From Methyloprofundus sp. (GTDB lineage: Bacteria > Pseudomonadota > Gammaproteobacteria > Methylococcales > Methylomonadaceae): DNA of 64,000 bases. A program made the translations under genes and the position numbers. The stretch lies in contig AP023240.1 of assembly GCA_016592635.1 (NCBI GenBank), forward strand, positions 1,612,001 to 1,676,000, in the 5' to 3' direction. Position 1 is the first letter of the stretch. Every line of letters begins with the position of its first letter. The notes under the pieces are model-generated. The model had not been told where the DNA came from. It saw only the letters and a program-made list of their open reading frames with translations, and searched no databases. Shown piece after piece: positions 1 to 8,791 of the stretch.

Positions 1-2010
1 GGGGCGGCGACGTACTGCTTCGGTTAAATAACCGCCTTCTTCATAACCAACATACCCTGGGGGAGCACCAACTAAACGTGCGACCGAATGTTTTTCCATA
101 AATTCGGACATATCAATGCGCACCATGGCATCCTCGGTATCAAATAAGAAATCTGCCAAGGCTTTGCAGAGCTCAGTTTTACCAACCCCTGTAGGGCCTA
201 AAAATAAGAAGGAGCCATTGGGACGATTCGGATCAGATAAACCAGCTCGTGAACGACGCACCGCATTACTCACCGCTTTCAGTGCTTCTGTTTGCCCAAT
301 CACGCGATCTGCCAAATGTTGTTCCATATTTAATAGCTTGTCACGTTCGCCATCCAGCATTTTTGCCACAGGAATGCCAGTCCATTTCGAAACGACTTCA
401 GCTATTTCTTCATCGGTTACTTTATTGCGTAACAAGGTCATGTCTTGCATTTCGGCTTGTGATGCTAAATCCAACTGTCGTTCTAATTCAGGAATACTGC
501 CATATTGTAATTCCGACATTTTGGTTAAATCACTATTACGGCGCGCAGTTTCCATAGCAAAGCGGGCTTGCTCCAACTGTTCTTTAATGCTGGCAGAACC
601 TTGTAAGGCGGCTTTCTCTGCTTTCCAAATTTCTTCTAAATCGGCATATTCTTTTTCTAAAGCATGAATTAGTGCCTCCAGTGTGACTAAACGTTTTTTG
701 GAAGCTTCGTCAGACTCATTTTTCATCGCCTCACGTTCAATTTTTAATTGAATTAAGCGCCGACTTAATTTATCCATCACTTCAGGTTTGGAATCCAACT
801 CCATGCGAATACGACTGGCGGATTCATCAATTAAATCAATCGCCTTATCCGGCAATTGCCGATCAGCAATATAACGATGTGATAATTGTGCTGCAGCAAT
901 AATAGCGGGGTCAGTAATATCGACACCATGATGTACTTCGTATTTTTCTTTTAAACCGCGCAAGATAGCAATAGTATCTTCTACTGAGGGTTCTTCTACT
1001 AATACCTTTTGAAAGCGACGCTCTAAGGCGGCATCCTTTTCTATATATTGGCGATATTCATCTAACGTTGTGGCGCCGACACAATGTAATTCACCACGTG
1101 CCAGTGCAGGTTTTAGCATATTACCTGCATCCATCGCACCTTCCGCTTTACCAGCACCGACCATAGTGTGTAATTCATCTATAAATAGAATGATTTGGCC
1201 TTCTTGTTTGGCTAAATCATTCAGGACAGCTTTAAGACGTTCTTCAAATTCACCACGAAATTTAGCTCCCGCAATCAAGGCTGCCATATCTAGTGATAAT
1301 ACCCGTTTGCTTTTAATGCCATCAGGTACTTCGCCATTGACAATGCGCTGTGCTAAGCCTTCAACAATGGCTGTTTTACCAACTCCAGGCTCACCAATTA
1401 ATACCGGATTATTTTTGGTGCGGCGCTGTAAAACCTGAATAGTGCGGCGAATTTCATCATCACGACCAATAACAGGATCTAGCTTGCCTTGTTCAGCACG
1501 TTCGGTGAGGTCAATTGTATATTTATTCAGTGCATTACGTTGGTCTTCGGCATTTTCATCATGTACATTTTCACCACCACGGACAGAGGCAATGGCTTGT
1601 TCGATTGCTTGTTGCTTAATACCAGCTTGTTTTAATACATTACCTAGCTGGCCTTTGTTTTCACAGGCAGCCAATAAAAACATTTCACTGGACACAAAAC
1701 TGTCATTTTGTTTTTGTGCCAGTTTTTCAGTTAGATTTAATAGTTTTGACAAATCATTAGAGATTTGCACATCACCGCCTACACCTGCAACTGATGGCAT
1801 AGTGCTAAGCTCTTTACTCAGTAGCTCGGTTAAAGCTTGGGTGTTGATGTTCGCTTGTGCTAATAGCGGTTTAATACTACCGCCTTGTTGTTCTAACATC
1901 GCTAAAAGCACATGGATGCCTTCAATAAACTGATGATCTTTAGATAAGGCTATACTTTGCGCGTCATTGAGTGCGCCTTTGAATTTACTGGTTAGTTTTT
2001 CTGGATTCAT
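1..2010 (-). CDS. clpB: ATP-dependent disaggregase ClpB (C-terminus cut by window edge)
   Basis: ClpB is a hexameric AAA+ unfoldase that rescues aggregated cytosolic proteins together with DnaK/DnaJ/GrpE. The reading frame is open from the ATG at 2010 to the window edge, giving 670 codons of a family that is usually about 860 residues, so roughly the last 190 are outside. Visible in order are the Clp N-domain (starts [14 protein letters not shown]), the NBD1 Walker A GEPGVGKT near 1380, the coiled-coil middle domain around 600-850, and the NBD2 Walker [12 protein letters not shown] near 190. The [17 protein letters not shown] pore-loop region lies near 50. The start is supported by an AGGA ribosome site about 7 bases upstream. 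A heat-shock-like promoter lies just upstream. Confidence 0.97.
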   Translation of the reverse strand, partial: MNPEKLTSKFKGALNDAQSIALSKDHQFIEGIHVLLAMLEQQGGSIKPLLAQANINTQALTELLSKELSTMPSVAGVGGDVQISNDLSKLLNLTEKLAQKQNDSFVSSEMFLLAACENKGQLGNVLKQAGIKQQAIEQAIASVRGGENVHDENAEDQRNALNKYTIDLTERAEQGKLDPVIGRDDEIRRTIQVLQRRTKNNPVLIGEPGVGKTAIVEGLAQRIVNGEVPDGIKSKRVLSLDMAALIAGAKFRGEFEERLKAVLNDLAKQEGQIILFIDELHTMVGAGKAEGAMDAGNMLKPALARGELHCVGATTLDEYRQYIEKDAALERRFQKVLVEEPSVEDTIAILRGLKEKYEVHHGVDITDPAIIAAAQLSHRYIADRQLPDKAIDLIDESASRIRMELDSKPEVMDKLSRRLIQLKIEREAMKNESDEASKKRLVTLEALIHALEKEYADLEEIWKAEKAALQGSASIKEQLEQARFAMETARRNSDLTKMSELQYGSIPELERQLDLASQAEMQDMTLLRNKVTDEEIAEVVSKWTGIPVAKMLDGERDKLLNMEQHLADRVIGQTEALKAVSNAVRRSRAGLSDPNRPNGSFLFLGPTGVGKTELCKALADFLFDTEDAMVRIDMSEFMEKHSVARLVGAPPGYVGYEEGGYLTEAVRRRP

Positions 2011-2050
2011 TGGTTTCCTACCTACCTTTTAAATTGTACTGTTAATTCTA

Positions 2051-2081
2051 TTTTTGGGGTAGAGGAAGAAATTTCAAGGGG
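2051..2081 (-). promoter_or_regulatory. Sigma-32 (heat-shock) promoter for clpB
   Basis: On the minus strand CCCCTTGAAA (2081-2072) is followed after 12 bases by CCCCAAAAA (2059-2051). This resembles the sigma-32 consensus of CTTGAAA, an 11-16 base spacer and CCCCAT-T. It lies about 40-70 bases upstream of the clpB start. clpB is a classic sigma-32 regulon member. The -10 element matches less well than the -35. Confidence 0.7.
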
Positions 2082-2340
2082 AGGTATTAACTACTGAAAG
2101 GAAGAAACGAGAGAAAAATGAGTACATTACAATTTTATTATTGTCAATACTGTCCTTGGGGACAATAGAAAACACGGCTTATCCTATGATATTCTGAGGG
2201 TGGAGCTTTGTTTATGACGGAAAATAAAATTTAAGTTAGCGCTTTTGCAGGGCGGTTAGCTAGTTTTGTTCATGTACAGAATAATTATAGTAGGTGTTTT
2301 TTTTCTTACTAGTGGTAAATGAAAATTTTTTTGATGACTT
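2082..2340. other. Non-coding spacer between clpB and the riboswitch
   Basis: No gene is visible here. It holds a small perfect hairpin, TGTCC-TTGG-GGACA at 2151-2164, nested in a wider inverted pair TATTGTC (2140-2146) / GACAATA (2161-2167). This could be an operator or a weak terminator. The plus-strand promoter for the downstream riboswitch must lie in this stretch, but I cannot assign convincing boxes. Confidence 0.4.
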
Positions 2341-2344
2341 GGCT

Positions 2345-2425
2345 CTCTAGTTGCCAAACCTATTGCGAAGTAGGGACGGAAAGCTTCGGGTCTTTAAAAA
2401 TTAAAGTCGGCTGGGCTGCATATTA
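2345..2425 (+). promoter_or_regulatory. Cyclic di-GMP-I (GEMM) riboswitch
   Basis: The segment aligns by eye with the GEMM/c-di-GMP-I aptamer. It has GCCAAACC, then a perfect 6-bp stem (CCTATT/AGTAGG, one G-U) closed by a GCGA tetraloop, then the conserved GGGACGGAAAGC and TTCGGGTC. A second stem CTTTAA-AAA-TTAAAG follows, then TCGGCTGGGCTGC. The base matching ligand-contacting G20 of the Vibrio Vc2 aptamer is G, as expected for c-di-GMP rather than cGAMP. It ends about 40 bases before the VPLPA-CTERM gene. An AT-rich hairpin (2424-2439) followed by a T-rich run could be the expression platform. Ligand and on/off sense are inferred. Confidence 0.85.
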
Positions 2426-2462
2426 TATTTCGAAATATATTGTTAATTTTTAGAGGTTTATT

Positions 2463-2951
2463 ATGAAAAAAATATTTTTATATTTACTGCTCGGGTTGTT
2501 TGCGATGCAGGTAAATGCAAGTACGTTAACGCTTGGTGTTGATGGAGCAAACGGGAGCTTTTTTGATCCTCTTCCATTTGATATTCACACTCTTGAATTA
2601 GTTGATACTTTGGGAGGAAACCCATCGTGGAACGTTAGTTTCGCGATACAAGACTTAGATGCAAATAGCTTTTCTGGTTTTGGGGCTACTGTGAAAGATA
2701 GTAGTGACGTAACGGTATTAACTTTGAATGGTAACGGAGATGGCACTGTCTCTCCTGGTATAGAGTTAATGCTGGGTACATATACAATAGAGTTTTTTGG
2801 AAGTGCTGGGGGCGATTCAACATCAGCGAATATGCTCGTTTCAATAAGTGAAGTGAGTCAAGTTCCTCTTCCTGCAGCTGCATGGTTAATGGGATCTGCA
2901 TTGGTGGGTTTAGTATCATTTGGTAGACGCAAAACTGAATTAGCAGCATAA
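2463..2951 (+). CDS. VPLPA-CTERM (PEP-CTERM-like) sorted surface protein
   Basis: This is a 162-residue exported protein of unknown function. It begins with a signal peptide (MKKIFLYLLLGLFAMQVNAS, cut likely after NAS). It has a short beta-rich middle, and ends in VPLPAAAWLMGSALVGL plus the basic tail GRRK. That tripartite tail (VPLPA motif, membrane helix, Arg/Lys cluster) is the sorting signal recognised by exosortases, and a candidate exosortase is encoded at 25374. The ribosome site AGAGG (2452-2456) is correctly spaced. The gene lies directly behind the c-di-GMP riboswitch and is followed by two hairpin terminators, so it is probably its own transcript. The central region resembles no family I can name. 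Confidence 0.88.
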   Translation: MKKIFLYLLLGLFAMQVNASTLTLGVDGANGSFFDPLPFDIHTLELVDTLGGNPSWNVSFAIQDLDANSFSGFGATVKDSSDVTVLTLNGNGDGTVSPGIELMLGTYTIEFFGSAGGDSTSANMLVSISEVSQVPLPAAAWLMGSALVGLVSFGRRKTELAA

Positions 2952-2968
2952 GTTTTGTATTGATAAAG

Positions 2969-3004
2969 GTCAGCAAAGAGCCCATTTGCCTTTTGCTGGC
3001 TTTT
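2969..3004 (+). terminator. Rho-independent terminator after the VPLPA-CTERM gene
   Basis: GTCAGCAAA (2969-2977) pairs with TTTTGCTGGC (2991-3000), with one G-U, and is followed by TTTT. It lies 17 bases past the stop codon. Confidence 0.75.
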
Positions 3005-3011
3005 AACTTTG

Positions 3012-3035
3012 CACTCTTCAAGCTAAGAGTGTTTT
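3012..3035 (+). terminator. Second hairpin terminator in tandem
   Basis: A perfect 7-bp stem CACTCTT/AAGAGTG (3012-3018 and 3025-3031) with a CAAGCT loop is followed by TTTTAT. It lies immediately after the first terminator and would insulate the riboswitch unit from the exopolysaccharide operon. Confidence 0.6.
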
Positions 3036-3157
3036 ATAGTAAAGGTCTGTCGTTATTTTAAAGGAGGAGTAGAGCTTAGTTTAAATGTTTGCCAGCAGAA
3101 CAAAAGAAATATTGAGCAATTTTTTTTGATAATGCCGTCACAATCTCATGAGCTTTC

Positions 3158-3187
3158 CCTCCAATTTTTTGTAATAGAAACTATAAT
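3158..3187 (+). promoter_or_regulatory. Possible promoter of the exopolysaccharide operon
   Basis: A perfect TATAAT -10 box sits at 3182-3187, about 40 bases before the first export gene. No good -35 hexamer is seen 16-18 bases upstream, so an activator may be needed. Assignment is tentative. Confidence 0.3.
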
Positions 3188-3228
3188 CAGTTTGTAATAA
3201 CCCGTTAAAAAATATTGGAGTTTAATCG

Positions 3229-3813
3229 ATGCGTTTAAATTATTGGTTTAGGTTTGTGGTGTTGGCAATGGCGTTAACTAGCATGCAGAACATTTTTGCC
3301 CAAGAGCAACAGGCCTTACCAACCGTTAAAGTCTATCAAGTACAACCTGGGGATATATTGGCTATTAATGTCTGGAAAGAAGAAGGCTTGCAACAGGAAG
3401 TGTTAGTTAGACCTGATGGGGGCATTTCATTTCCATTGGTGGGAGATTTGCAAGCACAAGGTAAAAGTTTACATGCAATAGAGTTGCAGATTAGTGAGAA
3501 ACTCAATCAATATATTGCCGACCCGGTAGTGACAATATCTGCGAAACAATTATTAGGTAATAAAATCTTTGTTATTGGCAAAGTTAATAAGCCAGGCGAG
3601 TATGTTGTTAATCGTTATGTTGATATTATGCAAGCATTGTCAATGGCGGGGGGGATGACCCCTTTTTCGGCTGTCAATGATATAAAAATTTTACGTAGAG
3701 ATAAGCTGGGTAAACAGCAGGCGATTGAATTTAGATATGGTGATGTAGAAGATGGTGATGATCTGGAGCAAAATATAATTTTAAAAAGTGGTGATGTTGT
3801 AGTAGTGCCTTAA
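3229..3813 (+). CDS. Polysaccharide export protein, Wza/EpsE-type (PEP-CTERM locus class)
   Basis: This is a 194-residue periplasmic/outer-membrane export protein of the Poly_export plus SLBB family. It forms or gates the channel for secreted polysaccharide. A signal peptide ends around FAQEQQ. The export domain begins VQPGDILAINVWKEEGL and runs to about residue 105. One SLBB-like segment follows (KIFVIGKVNKPGEYVV) up to the end, GDVVVVP. It is short compared with Wza (about 380) and lacks the C-terminal membrane helix. This is typical of the version found in exosortase-associated loci. I see no lipobox, since the residue near the cleavage site is Gln rather than Cys. It is the first gene of the operon and its stop overlaps a possible start of the next gene by one base. 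Confidence 0.88.
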   Translation: MRLNYWFRFVVLAMALTSMQNIFAQEQQALPTVKVYQVQPGDILAINVWKEEGLQQEVLVRPDGGISFPLVGDLQAQGKSLHAIELQISEKLNQYIADPVVTISAKQLLGNKIFVIGKVNKPGEYVVNRYVDIMQALSMAGGMTPFSAVNDIKILRRDKLGKQQAIEFRYGDVEDGDDLEQNIILKSGDVVVVP

Positions 3814-3827
3814 TGAGGGCTTTAACT

Positions 3828-5066
3828 ATGCACATTAAGCATAAAACTTTATGGCACTTTAATGCTGATGCAGCAACTCATTGCCTTGTGAATCATAACC
3901 TAAGATTTCAACCTTTAATCGCCCTATTATGGCTCGTTATTTTGAGCTTTTCCGTAACCGCCCATGCAAGAGAGTGGTATATACAACCTACTGTGAAGAT
4001 GCAGTTTGAAGCAGATGATAATATTTTGCTGAGAAGTGATGAAAAAAATGATGTTTTCGGGTTTAAAGCCTCGTTTGCTGCTATATCAGGTACGCGTACT
4101 GCAACTTCTGATATTGATTTAAAGACCTTAGTTGATGTTTACCATTACTGGGGACAAGATAACCTTGATAGAGTGAATGTTGGTTTATATGGGCATTCTG
4201 ATTTTCAAATTACGGCTAGAAATGCAATTGGCCTTGATGCTGATTATGTGCGTGATAATACTGTAACCAGTGAATTAGATACCACAGGACTTACCCAGAA
4301 CCCGATACCCAGAGAATTGTTTAATGTAGCACCGCATTGGAGTTATGCATTATCGGAATTACAGTCTTTACAGGTGCAATATAAGCATGAAGAAGTTAGG
4401 TATGATAATGATGCTAATACGTCTTTAACAAGCTATATAACAGATAGTATTAATTTAAGTTTCCAGCATCAATGGCAAGAAAATTTACAATACTTTATTA
4501 CTTATAGTTCTTTGTGGTATAGAGTGACTGATTTTGATAGAGAGGTGAATAATCATAGCGTAACAACGGGAATGGATTATCGTTATTCGGAAACACTGAG
4601 TTTTAATTTTATGGTAGGGGCTCGTTTCTCTGGCAATAGTACTACTTTTGCTGGAATTACCATAACAGATGACTCCATTGGTGCATTATTTGGGCTTGGC
4701 TTTAATAAGCAGTTTGAACAGGGGTATTTTAATTTTGATTACTCCAGAAGTATTACGCCTTCTTCTATTGGGAAATTATTACAAGTAGATAGTATTAAGT
4801 TTGCATCAGGATATGATCTTACCCGAAATTTAGGACTTAGCTTGACGGCAGCCATTAATAAAACCAACTCAGCAAATGATAGTGAGCGTATTTATTATTC
4901 GGTAGAGCCAAAATTAATATGGCGATTTAATAGACAACTAAATCTCAGCGGTAGTTATCGTTTTCGACTGCAAGAATATGACAGTATAGATAGCAGGGCA
5001 GTTTCCAATGGCTTTTTTGTGGCAATAAATTATCAATGGGATGATTTTACCAACAATCGTTTTTAA
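3828..5066 (+). CDS. Outer-membrane beta-barrel protein, PEP-CTERM system-associated (TIGR03016-like)
   Basis: This is an outer-membrane beta-barrel of about 412 residues, a family found next to exosortase/EPS genes. It probably serves polysaccharide passage. A hydrophobic signal segment (LIALLWLVILSFSVTAHA) precedes REWYIQPTVKMQFEADDN. The rest is alternating amphipathic strands rich in Tyr/Ser/Asn, ending in F (NNRF), as outer-membrane proteins do. I place the start at the ATG at 3828 because GAGGG lies 8 bases upstream. The ATG at 3813 (overlapping the preceding stop) has no ribosome site and would give an over-long n-region. The family assignment rests on context and overall look. Confidence 0.75.
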   Translation: MHIKHKTLWHFNADAATHCLVNHNLRFQPLIALLWLVILSFSVTAHAREWYIQPTVKMQFEADDNILLRSDEKNDVFGFKASFAAISGTRTATSDIDLKTLVDVYHYWGQDNLDRVNVGLYGHSDFQITARNAIGLDADYVRDNTVTSELDTTGLTQNPIPRELFNVAPHWSYALSELQSLQVQYKHEEVRYDNDANTSLTSYITDSINLSFQHQWQENLQYFITYSSLWYRVTDFDREVNNHSVTTGMDYRYSETLSFNFMVGARFSGNSTTFAGITITDDSIGALFGLGFNKQFEQGYFNFDYSRSITPSSIGKLLQVDSIKFASGYDLTRNLGLSLTAAINKTNSANDSERIYYSVEPKLIWRFNRQLNLSGSYRFRLQEYDSIDSRAVSNGFFVAINYQWDDFTNNRF

Positions 5067-5085
5067 TAAATTATAAGGGTTAATA

Positions 5086-6831
5086 GTGGAAGAAGATATT
5101 AAAGGGATCCAGGATTATATCCAGATTCTAAAGCGGTACAAAAACAAGATGTTGGTGACTTTCATCATTATATTTTTACTTGCTATTGTGGTTGCTGTCA
5201 AATTACCTGCTATTTATAAATCAACTGCAACGATTCTTATTGAGCAGCAAGAAATTCCCCAAGATTTAGTACGTTCTACTGTGACTAGTTATGCAGACCA
5301 GCGTATTCAAGTTATTAGCCAGCGAGTGATGAGCACTGCAAACCTGAAGGCAGTTATTGAGAAATTCAATTTATTTTCTGATAAAAATAAGTCTCAAGGT
5401 TCAGCCGTAATGTTGGCAGAAATGCGAGAAGCTATAAAATTAGAAATGGTCAGTGCTGATGTTATTGATCCTCAAAGTGGTCGAGCTACTCAAGCGACTA
5501 TTGCATTTAATTTGTCGTTTACCAGTAAATCAGCGAAAAGTGCACAACAAGTTGCAAATGAATTGGTTAGCCTTTATTTAAATGAAAATTTGAAGCGTAG
5601 AACGGAAGCTGCAACTGAAACAACTGATTTTTTGCAAGTTGAAGCAAAAAAATTAGCAGAAAGAATCACGGAAGTTGAAACGGAATTAGCTGATTTTAAA
5701 GAGGCTAATGCTGCCAGTTTGCCTGAGCTACAACAGTTGAATATGCAGTTGATGGACAGGGCAGAGCAGCAGCTTATTGAAGTGGATAGGCAAACCAACT
5801 CGTTAAAAGAAAGAAAGTTATATTTGAATGCTGAATTAGCACAAATAAACCCTAGTTCAGCGACATATTCTGCAACAGGAGAACGAATTTTTGGTGCTGA
5901 AACTAGGTTAAAAGCTTTGCAGGCTGAATATGTTGCATTAGCAGCAAAGTATGCAAAAACGCACCCAGATATTATAAAAATTAAGCGGGAAATATCGGCC
6001 TTAGAGAAAGAAGTGGGTGGTGTTGATAAATCTGAGATTCAGGCACAATTGCAGAATAAAAAAGCAGAATTAGCACTACTATCACAACGGTATTCAGTCA
6101 ACCATCCAGATGTAAAAAAACTTAAGCACAGTATTCGTTCTTTAGAAACTGAGCTTAACAAAGCGACTGTGTACAAGCCTGTCATTGCAAAAAAAGCCAA
6201 CAATCCTGCTTATGTGCAATTACAAACCCAATTACAGGCCGTAAATGCTGAATTGAGGGCAATGAAGAGCTCTAAACAGCGATTGTTAGCCAAGTTGGAA
6301 AAGTATGAAGCAGGGTTATTGAAAGCACCGCAAGTAGAACGAAAATATAAAAACTTGATGCGTGATTATGATAATGCCACTGTAAAATATCGTGAAGTTA
6401 AAGCCAAGCAAATGGAAGCTGAAATGGCACAATCGATGGAAAAAAATCGTAAGGGTGAGCGGTTTACTCTCATTGAGCCGCCGTTGTTCCCGGAAGAACC
6501 ATTTAAACCGAATAGAAAAGCGATTGTCTTTTTAGGCTTTGTATTAGCACTTGGTGCTGCATTTGGTTTAGCCTTATTAAAGGCAAGTTTGGAATCTGGT
6601 ATCTATGGAGCAAGGCAGTTAACGGCTATAACAGGTGCGCCACCTTTAATGATTATCCCTTATATTGAAAATGAGGAAGATTTATTAAAAATAAAAAAGT
6701 CTAGATACCGTATTATTTATAGTCTTTTGGCATGCATAACCATTGCTACGATATTAGTTCATTTGCTTATTATGCCACTGGATGTTTTGTGGTATGTTGT
6801 TTTGAGAAAGCTAGGTTTGGATACTCTATAA
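5086..6831 (+). CDS. Polysaccharide chain-length determinant, Wzz/GumC family
   Basis: This inner-membrane co-polymerase of 581 residues sets polymer length and couples the export channel to the tyrosine kinase. The order is an N-terminal Wzz domain with TM1 at about 22-42 (MLVTFIIIFLLAIVVAVKLP), a long periplasmic coiled coil at about 170-430, TM2 at about 480-500, and an unusual third C-terminal hydrophobic segment at about 548-570. The start is GTG with AAGGG upstream. The coil carries an internal duplication: KTHPDIIKIKREI and VNHPDVKKLKHSI are about 60 residues apart. It resembles the class found in exosortase-associated loci. The kinase is a separate gene (7003), so this is a split pair rather than a Wzc fusion. 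Confidence 0.9.
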   Translation: MEEDIKGIQDYIQILKRYKNKMLVTFIIIFLLAIVVAVKLPAIYKSTATILIEQQEIPQDLVRSTVTSYADQRIQVISQRVMSTANLKAVIEKFNLFSDKNKSQGSAVMLAEMREAIKLEMVSADVIDPQSGRATQATIAFNLSFTSKSAKSAQQVANELVSLYLNENLKRRTEAATETTDFLQVEAKKLAERITEVETELADFKEANAASLPELQQLNMQLMDRAEQQLIEVDRQTNSLKERKLYLNAELAQINPSSATYSATGERIFGAETRLKALQAEYVALAAKYAKTHPDIIKIKREISALEKEVGGVDKSEIQAQLQNKKAELALLSQRYSVNHPDVKKLKHSIRSLETELNKATVYKPVIAKKANNPAYVQLQTQLQAVNAELRAMKSSKQRLLAKLEKYEAGLLKAPQVERKYKNLMRDYDNATVKYREVKAKQMEAEMAQSMEKNRKGERFTLIEPPLFPEEPFKPNRKAIVFLGFVLALGAAFGLALLKASLESGIYGARQLTAITGAPPLMIIPYIENEEDLLKIKKSRYRIIYSLLACITIATILVHLLIMPLDVLWYVVLRKLGLDTL

Positions 6832-7002
6832 GTAGCATAATTAAGCAAAGTGTGAACCATAACGGAGAGAAACTTTATTGAGTACGTTATCTTTAAAGCC
6901 TAATAATTGTTGAATGGGATGTCTTTATTAAGCCCTTGCTCCTTAACTTGTATTCACCCTGTATTTAAACCGAAAGCTATCATAAAGGCTCTGGAAATTT
7001 AG

Positions 7003-7821
7003 ATGGAAAGAATTAAAAAAGCACTGGAAAAAGCGAGTCAACAACGTGAAGATGCGCTTGGTTCTCAAATATTGAAACCTGAAAGGCCAAGTGAGTTTAC
7101 ACAAGCTAAGGTTGACGATATTAAGTATCAGCAAACCAAATCTGTTACGGTCACAGATGCAACACTAAAGCATAATCGTGTTGTTGCTGCATCATTGGAC
7201 GATAGTCATGCTGATATATTTAAGATACTCAGAACTAAAATAATTCAGCGTATGCGAGCTAATAACTGGAGTGTATTAGCAGTTACCAGCCCTACGGCTG
7301 GAGCGGGAAAATCATTTATGTCCTCTAATATTGCAGTCAGTATGGCGATGGATGCAAATTATTCAGTATTATTGGCCGATTTAGATCTTAGGCGACCCAG
7401 TATACATAAGTATTTTGGTTTGGAAGTAGGCTTAGGGATAAGAGATTATTTTGAAGAAGGTAAGTCTATTTCTGAATTATTAATTCATCCAGAGATAGAC
7501 TCATTAGTGATATTGCCTGCAGGCAACCCCATAAGGCGTTCATCTGAATTACTTTCTACGCCAAAAATGCAAGCATTGGCAAGTGAATTTAAAGATCGTT
7601 ATCACAATAGAATAGTGATTATTGATTTGCCGCCTTTATTGCATACTGATGACGCGATGATGTTTATGCCGAATGTAGATGCATGTGTATTAGTTATTGC
7701 AGAAGGCGAGAATAGTGAAGATGAGATTAAGCGTAGTATTCAACTGATTGATGAAACAAAATTTATGGGGTGTATTCTTAATAAATCTACGGATGTGCAA
7801 ACTGAAAAATATTACTATTAA
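7003..7821 (+). CDS. BY-kinase-like ATPase (CpsD/CapB family), PEP-CTERM locus type
   Basis: This 272-residue cytoplasmic bacterial tyrosine kinase partners the chain-length protein and cycles with polymer assembly. It shows Walker A SPTAGAGKS (96-104), Walker A' VLLADLDLRRP (about 127) and Walker B IVIIDLPP (about 206). It ends in a tyrosine cluster, EKYYY, the kind of tail BY-kinases autophosphorylate. A GGAAA ribosome site precedes the ATG. A 171-base spacer without a recognisable gene separates it from the Wzz gene. The order wza-like, barrel, wzz, kinase, ExeA-like ATPase matches known exosortase EPS loci. Confidence 0.9.
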   Translation: MERIKKALEKASQQREDALGSQILKPERPSEFTQAKVDDIKYQQTKSVTVTDATLKHNRVVAASLDDSHADIFKILRTKIIQRMRANNWSVLAVTSPTAGAGKSFMSSNIAVSMAMDANYSVLLADLDLRRPSIHKYFGLEVGLGIRDYFEEGKSISELLIHPEIDSLVILPAGNPIRRSSELLSTPKMQALASEFKDRYHNRIVIIDLPPLLHTDDAMMFMPNVDACVLVIAEGENSEDEIKRSIQLIDETKFMGCILNKSTDVQTEKYYY

Positions 7822-7845
7822 ATATTTTAATGACCTTGGGTTCAA

Positions 7846-8778
7846 ATGTATAAAGAATTTTACCATTTAAAAGAAAAGCCTTTTTCCTTAACGCCGGATC
7901 CAGCTTTTCTTTATTTAAGTAAGCAACACCAAATGGCTCTGACCATGCTTAATTATGGTATTCAAAGCCAAGTTGGTGTCACGGTTATCAGTGGTGAGGT
8001 TGGCTCAGGTAAAACAACCTTAATTCGAAAAATTTTACAGAGTATTGGTGAAGATGTCACCGTAGGGCTGATTTCAAATGCACATAGTAAGTTTGGTAGT
8101 TTATTACGCTGGGTCATGGTAGCGTTTGATTTACACGCAGAGATACAGGATAAGGCGGAGTTATATCAGGTATTAACCGATTTTTTGATTAAGGAATATT
8201 CTGAGAATAGACGTACCGTTTTAATAATAGATGAAGCACAAAATTTTGATTTGGAAACCTTAGAAGAGCTACGTTTACTTTCTAATATTAATTCAGATAA
8301 GCATTTGGTTTTACAATTAATTATTGTAGGACAGCCGGAATTATTGGATTTAATGAAATGTCCTGAACTTAGGCAATTAGCACAAAGAGTCTCTATAGAT
8401 TACAAGTTAAAAGCATTGGGATATAAAGAGACAACTGCTTATATTCGGCACCGGCTTATGGTTGCAGGTGGTGATGGTAATACTTTTGATAAATATGCAT
8501 TGGCTGCGACTTTCTATCATAGTGGTGGTATACCGAGATTAATTAATACTCTCTGTGATTTTGCATTGGTATATGGTTTTGCTGATGAGCAATTACAAAT
8601 TGATTTATCGTTAATGTTAAGCGTTATCAAAGATAAGTTGCAAGGTGGTATCTTTCCTGTAATGGTAGAGGAAAACCAAGAGCAAGCGATTATCAGGCAG
8701 TTGGTTTTGCAAGAAAAAGGGGTAGATATATGGATAGATTTGTCTGAGTCTGATGATGAAATTGCGTTTGAGTTGTAA
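7846..8778 (+). CDS. ExeA-like AAA ATPase, exosortase-locus associated (TIGR03015-like)
   Basis: This is a 310-residue AAA ATPase of the GspA/ExeA type. Such proteins energise assembly at the envelope, but the exact role in exosortase loci is not established. The typical start MYKEFYHLKEKPFSLTPDP is present, followed by Walker A GEVGSGKTT (50-58) and Walker B VLIIDEAQN (about 125-132). A sensor/arginine region follows (GGIPRLINTLCDFAL, about 225). It lacks the peptidoglycan-binding C-terminus of ExeA. It sits 24 bases after the kinase and is likely co-transcribed. It is the last core gene before the toxin-antitoxin island. Confidence 0.88.
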   Translation: MYKEFYHLKEKPFSLTPDPAFLYLSKQHQMALTMLNYGIQSQVGVTVISGEVGSGKTTLIRKILQSIGEDVTVGLISNAHSKFGSLLRWVMVAFDLHAEIQDKAELYQVLTDFLIKEYSENRRTVLIIDEAQNFDLETLEELRLLSNINSDKHLVLQLIIVGQPELLDLMKCPELRQLAQRVSIDYKLKALGYKETTAYIRHRLMVAGGDGNTFDKYALAATFYHSGGIPRLINTLCDFALVYGFADEQLQIDLSLMLSVIKDKLQGGIFPVMVEENQEQAIIRQLVLQEKGVDIWIDLSESDDEIAFEL

Positions 8779-8791
8779 GGAATAAGTGCCT

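Noticed and set aside
116..1933. Several plus-strand frames of 100-180 residues
   Set aside because: They lie wholly inside clpB, whose minus-strand translation is a continuous match to the family.
2341..2354. GG-N10-GC pattern resembling a sigma-54 promoter just before the VPLPA-CTERM gene
   Set aside because: It overlaps the first conserved bases of the riboswitch aptamer, so transcription from it could not produce the aptamer. Only the minimal GG/GC dinucleotides match.
6832..7002. Possible tiny gene between the chain-length and kinase genes (frame from TTG near 6878 after GGAGAG)
   Set aside because: It stops after about a dozen codons and has no resemblance to any known peptide; I treat the 171 bases as spacer.
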